Source: UBA6109 sp035366835 (GTDB lineage Bacteria; Desulfobacterota; Syntrophia; Syntrophales; UBA6109). Taken from it: 36,088 nucleotides of DNA. Each line of letters opens with the position of its first letter. The stretch's first letter is position 1. The DNA lies in the NCBI GenBank assembly GCA_035366835.1, contig DAOSIS010000031.1, positions 1-36,088 on the forward strand, in the 5' to 3' direction. This document shows positions 32,533 through 36,088 of this stretch, piece by piece. The position numbers and the translations under genes are program-made. The notes beneath the pieces are model-generated. The model had not been told where the DNA came from. It searched no databases and saw nothing but the letters and a program-made list of their open reading frames with translations.

Positions 32533-33203
32533 TTCTCGGCCACCTTCCTTTCAGTCCCGCTTTCGCCGCCCAGGCGAAGGGCGAGAAAGATCGTCCCGGC
32601 CAGCACGGCCAGGCTTGCAGCAACGACCGCCGGACTCACCATGCCGGCGGGCAGGTACTCGTACAACCCCCAGAGTCCGAAGACGATGAAGATCGATGCG
32701 GAACACCATTTGATGAATCGCGTCGGAATCCTCTTTCCCAGCGTGACGCCGATGCCGATGCCGATCGCGTCCGCAATCACCATTGCGGCGGTCGTTCCCA
32801 TCCAGATGAGGATGATGGAGGGATAGCGCGCCGCCAGGGCGACCGTGGCCAATTGCGTCTTGTCCCCCATTTCGGCGAAAAAAAAGGAAACGGCGACCGT
32901 CCAGAACGGGTTGAAGCGGAAGCGCCGGTCTTCGCCTTCCAGCCTATCGCCGCGCAGCGTCCACAGGCCGAACAGGATGAACGATGCCGCCGCGGCAACC
33001 TGCACCCAGGAAAGAGGGATCAGCGCGGTCAGATAACTCCCGGCGATCACGGCCAGCAGGTGGTTCACGAGCGTCGCCGCAAAGACCGCCGCCAGCACCG
33101 TCTTCGCCGGATAGCGCATGGCGAAGGCCATTGCCAGGAGTTGGGTCTTGTCGCCCATCTCGGCGATCAGGACGAAGAAGAGCGATGTCGCAAAGACGGT
33201 CAT
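32529..33203 (-). CDS. GDT1/TMEM165 family (UPF0016) cation transporter, probably Mn2+ exporter
   Basis: Inner-membrane protein of the GDT1/TMEM165 family; bacterial members export Mn2+ (MneA/Mnx type). The 224-residue protein has six or seven hydrophobic segments in two homologous halves, each with the signature E-M-G-D-K-T (residues 15-20 and 111-116), the expected ion-binding motifs. The start at ATG 33203 follows GAGAGGA with 3-4 nt spacing; the frame extends 12 bp further to a TTG that overlaps this site. A riboswitch of the Mn2+-sensing yybP-ykoY type lies directly upstream (33214-33338), which supports manganese rather than calcium as substrate. ogt is translationally coupled behind it. 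Confidence 0.92.
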   Translation of the reverse strand: MTVFATSLFFVLIAEMGDKTQLLAMAFAMRYPAKTVLAAVFAATLVNHLLAVIAGSYLTALIPLSWVQVAAAASFILFGLWTLRGDRLEGEDRRFRFNPFWTVAVSFFFAEMGDKTQLATVALAARYPSIILIWMGTTAAMVIADAIGIGIGVTLGKRIPTRFIKWCSASIFIVFGLWGLYEYLPAGMVSPAVVAASLAVLAGTIFLALRLGGESGTERKVAEK

Positions 33204-33213
33204 GGGTCCTCTC

Positions 33214-33338
33214 AAAAAAGAAGCGAGACTTCCAGCGTGAGGGCCTCACGCGGAAGGTCTCGCTGATCGGCCGACGGCCGAAGGCAAGGCCGCCGCCGGC
33301 CTGCTGGCCCTGCCTTCGACGGCTGGCGCCTTCCCGGC
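33214..33338 (-). promoter_or_regulatory. yybP-ykoY (manganese) riboswitch with transcription terminator
   Basis: The 5' leader of the GDT1 gene contains GAGACCTTCC, the conserved 3' side of the yybP-ykoY aptamer. A matching GGAAGG (33334-33329) can pair with CCTTCC (33257-33252) to close the aptamer. The same CCTTCC is also the core of a long terminator stem: arms 33264-33244 and 33242-33222, with two small bulges, then CTTTTTT (33220-33214). Forming the aptamer stem would break the terminator, giving a Mn2+-dependent ON switch, as described for this class. The 5' consensus GGGGAGTAG is not exact here (GGAAGG is followed by CGCCAGCC), so the aptamer is somewhat divergent. Ends are approximate. 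Confidence 0.75.
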
Positions 33339-33344
33339 GCGCCC

Positions 33345-33374
33345 CTTATACCGCCGCGGGTTTCGGCCTGTCAA
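33345..33374 (-). promoter_or_regulatory. Promoter of the riboswitch-GDT1-ogt transcript
   Basis: On the minus strand TTGACA (33374-33369) and TATAAG (33350-33345) are 18 bp apart. The -35 box overlaps the uvrC stop codon (33373-33371). The start point near 33338 would place the aptamer at the very 5' end of the RNA. Confidence 0.8.
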
Positions 33375-35203
33375 TCCCTTTGTCCCGAAAGCGCCTGCCG
33401 GATCTCCGCGGCCAGGGCCGGACCGATGCCGCGGACAGCCTGCAATTCCTCGGCGGAGGCCTCCCGGATGCGGCGCAGGTCTCCGAAGGAACGGAGGAGC
33501 GCCCGTTTTTTCGCCTCGCCGATGCCCGGAACCGCGTCGAGGGGGGAACGAAGATCCCTCTTCCGCCTCAGCGTGCGGTGATAGGCGACGGCGAAGCGAT
33601 GGGCCTCGTCCCGGATGCGCTGCAGGAGATGAAGAACCGGCGGCCGCCGCGCCGGATAAACGGGTTCCCGCCGTCCCGGCAGATAGACCCTTTCCTGGTC
33701 TTTGCTGACGCCGCCTCTGCCCGGATGTCCTACGCCCCCTTCCTTGGCCAGCCCGACGGCGTCGACGCCATCGATCCCCAGGTCGCGGAGAACCGCCAGG
33801 GCGACGCCCAACTGTCCCTTGCCTCCGTCGACAACGAGGAGATCGGGAAGATCCTTTCTCTCGCCGTAGCGCCTTTGCAGGACCTCGCGCATCATCCCGT
33901 AATCGTCCGCCCCGGCCACGGTCCGAACGCGGAAACGTCGATAGGCCGACTTCAGCGCCGTGCCTGCCCGGAAGACGACCATCACCCCGACCGCCTCGGC
34001 GCCGCCGAGATTCGAGATGTCGAAGGCCTCGATTCGTTCGGGGACGCGGCGGAGTCCGAGAAAGTCGGCCGTCTGCTTCAGCGCTTCCCGCGGGTCGCCT
34101 TTCTTCAGTTTTTCGGCCGCAAGCAGGTGTTCCGCGTTCCGTGAGGCCATCGCCACGAGGTCTCGGGCCCGCCCGCGGATCGGCGCCTGCAGCGCGACGC
34201 GTCTCGATCGCTTTTCGGAGAGCCACTCCGCAATGGCCTCCCCGTCTTCCGGCATCAGCGGGACTGCGATTTCCGGCGGGATTTCCGCCTGCCCGTCATA
34301 GTACTGTTTGAGAACGGACGAGAGGATCTCGCCGGTTTCCAGGAGGAGGCGAACGACGGGAAAGGCTTCATGGCCGACGATCCGGCCCCTGCGGAGGCGC
34401 ATCAGGCAAACCTGCGTCTGTTCCCCGCTCCGCGCCACGCCGAAGACATCCTGATCCCGCCCCGAGACGTCTTCCATGCGCTGCTTTTCCAGCGTCTGGT
34501 CCACAGCGGCAATCCGGTCGCGCAGGCGCGCGGCCAGCTCGAATTGCAGCGCCTCGGCCGCCTCGTCCATCCGTTTGCGCAGCCCTTGGAGAAGAGCGGT
34601 CCTGCGTCCCTCCAGGAAGGCAAGACTGTCCTCCACCATCTGCCGGTAGACGGCCTCGTCGACAAGCGAAACACAGGGCGCCAGGCACCGGCCGATCTCG
34701 TACTCGAGGCAAGGCCGCCGGCGTCCCGCCATCTCGCGATCGCGGCAGGTGCGCAGAGGGAAAACCGACTGAACGAAGACGAGCGTTTCGCGGGCGGCGG
34801 CGGCGGAGGGATAGGGGCCGTAATACTTCGCGCCGTCGCGGACCGGCCTGCGCACCAGCTGAAAGCGGGGATAGGCGTCGCGGGGATCGATGCGCAGATG
34901 ATAGAAGGCCTTGTCGTCGCGAAAATCCACGTTGTACCGGGGGCGGTGTTCCTTGATGAGGTTGTTCTCGAGGATCAAGGCCTCCTTTTCCGTCCCCGTG
35001 ACGACGAATTCCACATCCCGCAGCCGGGAAACCAGATAGGGGATCATGAAACGGGTATCTGCGCCGCCGGAATAGGCCCGGACCCTGCTCCGCAGGTCCT
35101 TGGCCTTGCCCACATAGAGAACCTTCCCTTCGCCGTCCCGCATGAGATAGACGCCGGGTTCCCGGGGTGCGCTCGCAATCTTCTTCTGCAATTCCGAATC
35201 CAT
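33371..35203 (-). CDS. uvrC: Excinuclease ABC subunit C
   Basis: UvrC makes both incisions in nucleotide excision repair after UvrB loads on the lesion. The 610-residue protein, of normal length, has the N-terminal GIY-YIG nuclease (GVYLMRDGEGKVLYVGKAKDL, about 17-37), a cysteine cluster about residues 153-176 (CRDREMAGRRRPCLEYEIGRC and LAPC), a UVR domain for UvrB contact (about 195-245), the RNase H-like endonuclease part (AFDISNLGGAEAVGVMVVF, VVDGGKGQL, RIRDEAHRFAVAYHR), and a C-terminal helix-hairpin-helix pair (VPGIGEAKKRALLRSFG, VRGIGPALAAEI). Start ATG 35203 has only a weak GGAA site. A possible -35 TTGACA at 35338-35333 on its strand lacks a good -10. Confidence 0.97.
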   Translation of the reverse strand: MDSELQKKIASAPREPGVYLMRDGEGKVLYVGKAKDLRSRVRAYSGGADTRFMIPYLVSRLRDVEFVVTGTEKEALILENNLIKEHRPRYNVDFRDDKAFYHLRIDPRDAYPRFQLVRRPVRDGAKYYGPYPSAAAARETLVFVQSVFPLRTCRDREMAGRRRPCLEYEIGRCLAPCVSLVDEAVYRQMVEDSLAFLEGRRTALLQGLRKRMDEAAEALQFELAARLRDRIAAVDQTLEKQRMEDVSGRDQDVFGVARSGEQTQVCLMRLRRGRIVGHEAFPVVRLLLETGEILSSVLKQYYDGQAEIPPEIAVPLMPEDGEAIAEWLSEKRSRRVALQAPIRGRARDLVAMASRNAEHLLAAEKLKKGDPREALKQTADFLGLRRVPERIEAFDISNLGGAEAVGVMVVFRAGTALKSAYRRFRVRTVAGADDYGMMREVLQRRYGERKDLPDLLVVDGGKGQLGVALAVLRDLGIDGVDAVGLAKEGGVGHPGRGGVSKDQERVYLPGRREPVYPARRPPVLHLLQRIRDEAHRFAVAYHRTLRRKRDLRSPLDAVPGIGEAKKRALLRSFGDLRRIREASAEELQAVRGIGPALAAEIRQALSGQRD

Positions 35204-35374
35204 GGGAAGAATTCCGGTTCATGCCGCCGCCCGGCCCGTCATGGGCGGCCGTGAGAGAGGCGACCGCTTCCCGATGTGCGGGACAGGCGCGACGACGAGA
35301 ATTTCTCCCAACAAACAGGATTTTGCATGCCTTGTCAAGCCATCGGCCGCGCCCTGCCGGGTGGCGTGGATGCA

Positions 35375-35404
35375 TTGAAAACACGGCGGATTCCATGGTA
35401 TAAA
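35375..35404 (+). promoter_or_regulatory. Sigma-70-type promoter in the uvrC-HTH intergenic region
   Basis: TTGAAA (35375-35380) and TATAAA (35399-35404) are 18 bp apart, each matching consensus at 5 of 6. The start would be near 35411, about 290 bp ahead of the HTH gene, with no good open frame in between. It could drive a small RNA (candidate 35411-35556) or be a second promoter of the HTH-cheW unit. The remainder of 35204-35633 contains the short inverted repeat GGCGCA-GG-TGCGCC near 35417-35430 and a pyrimidine-rich stretch at 35550-35620, and no gene I can support. Confidence 0.5.
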
Positions 35405-35633
35405 ACGGCCATTCTGTGGCGCAGGTGCGCCGAATCCGGACCGAAGCAGAACGGCAACCCTCATTTCCTGCGCAGTCGGCAGGATGTCCCCGTTTTCCTG
35501 CTTGAAGTGCAAAGTGCCCGTCGGGATTGAATGTATCCGGGCATTCGTCCTTTTTTGTCTCCAACGGCAATTCCCATTCCTTTATCCGTCATTCCCCTCT
35601 TTTCCCTTCTTTTTTCATTTTTACGAGAAGGAC

Positions 35634-35661
35634 TAAAGTTTTCCCGGGAGAATACCGAAAA
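35634..35661 (+). promoter_or_regulatory. Sigma-28 (FliA)-type promoter of HTH-cheW
   Basis: TAAAGTTT (35634-35641) and ACCGAAAA (35654-35661) resemble the flagellar/chemotaxis sigma consensus TAAAGTTT and GCCGATAA; 16 bp separate TAAA from the -10 (15 typical, 14-16 used by sigma-D). The -10 matches 6 of 8. The start point would be near 35668. Confidence 0.65.
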
Positions 35662-35703
35662 TGTCAGCGAATGATTTATCCACCCAAAGAGAGGGCTAAG
35701 CCA

Positions 35704-35919
35704 TTGAACAGCGATAAGAAACGGCAGTATCTCGCCGAGAATATCCTGACGGCGCGTGATGTGGCGGCCTATCTGAGGCTGACGGAAGCGACCATCTGCA
35801 AGCTGGCCGCTTCCGGGGGGCTGCCGGGATTCAAGATCGGAAAATCATGGCGGTTCGACAGGGACGAAGTTCTGCAGCGGATTTCGGCAGCAAAGCAGAA
35901 CGGGAAAAATGCTGCGTAA
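35704..35919 (+). CDS. Excisionase-family / MerR-like small HTH DNA-binding protein
   Basis: A small DNA-binding protein of the HTH_17 (excisionase, BldC-like) type: the segment ILTARDVAAYLRLTEATICK, followed by LAASGGLPGFKIGKSWRFDRDEVLQRI, is the complete winged-helix signature, with the conserved KIGKSWRF wing. From TTG 35704 it has 71 residues. AAGAGAGGG lies 8 nt upstream, whereas the alternative ATG 35671 would sit only a few bases from the predicted sigma-28 start point with no ribosome-binding site. It lies 27 bp before cheW in the same direction, and no integrase or phage gene is near, so a local regulator is more likely than a true excisionase. Confidence 0.88.
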   Translation: MNSDKKRQYLAENILTARDVAAYLRLTEATICKLAASGGLPGFKIGKSWRFDRDEVLQRISAAKQNGKNAA

Positions 35920-35946
35920 CGGACACAGGATGACAGGGAGGGAACC

Positions 35947-36088
35947 ATGGCAACCGAAGGAGAATTGATCGGCAAGGTCGCGGCCGTAGCTGCGGATCGC
36001 GAGGGCAAATACCTGACGTTCACGCTGGCTGGAGAGGAGTACGGGATCGGGATCCTGAAGGTCAAGGAGATCATCGGGATGATGCCCG
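35947..36088 (+). CDS. cheW: Chemotaxis coupling protein CheW, N-terminal part (truncated by window edge)
   Basis: CheW links chemoreceptors to the histidine kinase CheA. The visible 47 residues include KYLTFTLAGEEYGIGILKVKEIIGMMP, which is the typical CheW start (yLtF.l..EeygI.i..V.EI...). ATG 35947 follows GGGAGGGAACC, a strong ribosome-binding site. The gene runs off the right edge, so its C terminus and the rest of the operon are not seen. The upstream sigma-28-like promoter fits a chemotaxis gene. Confidence 0.93.
   Translation, partial: MATEGELIGKVAAVAADREGKYLTFTLAGEEYGIGILKVKEIIGMMP

Noticed and set aside
35276..35530. 84-codon plus-strand frame in the uvrC-HTH gap
   Set aside because: No ribosome-binding site, no recognisable domain, and it spans the better supported promoter at 35375-35404.
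34368..35570. 400-codon minus-strand frame overlapping the start of uvrC
   Set aside because: Most of it overlaps UvrC in another frame. The non-overlapping part (35204-35570) has a few cysteines but no ribosome-binding site and no family resemblance.

Overview
The window looks like a piece of chromosome from a Gram-negative, fairly GC-rich bacterium, most likely a deltaproteobacterial (Desulfobacterota) lineage. This rests on gene content and order, not on a database match: an outer-membrane beta-barrel protein, a Skp-like chaperone and a lipoprotein patatin indicate a Gram-negative envelope. RNase Y and YmdB beside zapA/6S RNA, a fused radical SAM-DUF2344 protein ahead of rplU-rpmA-obgE, and a CheW gene behind a sigma-28-like promoter all fit that group.

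Layout. Positions 1-6954 are read leftwards: a GlmU-like nucleotidyltransferase, dusB, zapB, zapA, 6S RNA, rny, ymdB, tyrS, then the 5' end of a 16S rRNA gene with two tandem promoters. Rightwards from 7158 runs a purine cluster, purD-purH-purE, followed by the tRNA-modification gene tsaC. The PurD looks like the archaeal branch of the family.

Positions 11300-21150 hold the most unusual part. A promoter with a perfect CRP-type palindrome leads into a TPR/outer-membrane beta-barrel gene whose signal peptide lies in a different reading frame. Next comes a 2612-residue exported protein with an N-terminal FecR domain, a Q/P-rich linker and about five long degenerate repeat modules. A MITE-like palindromic element and a strong terminator close the unit. 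I regard this as an undescribed two-gene cell-surface system; its function cannot be read from the sequence.

Positions 21214-30360 carry skp, a zinc-ribbon/DUF3426 membrane protein, hpt, a cysteine-rich protein, a small unknown gene coupled to the fused radical SAM gene, rplU-rpmA, obgE and proB. Positions 30404-36088 carry a cysteine-rich orphan, a patatin lipoprotein, ogt with a GDT1/TMEM165-type transporter behind a yybP-ykoY-type (manganese) riboswitch, uvrC, and finally a small HTH protein and a truncated cheW under a sigma-28-like promoter.

No tRNA, CRISPR array, transposase or phage gene was seen. All promoter, riboswitch and RNA calls were made by eye, and family assignments by motif recognition without searches.
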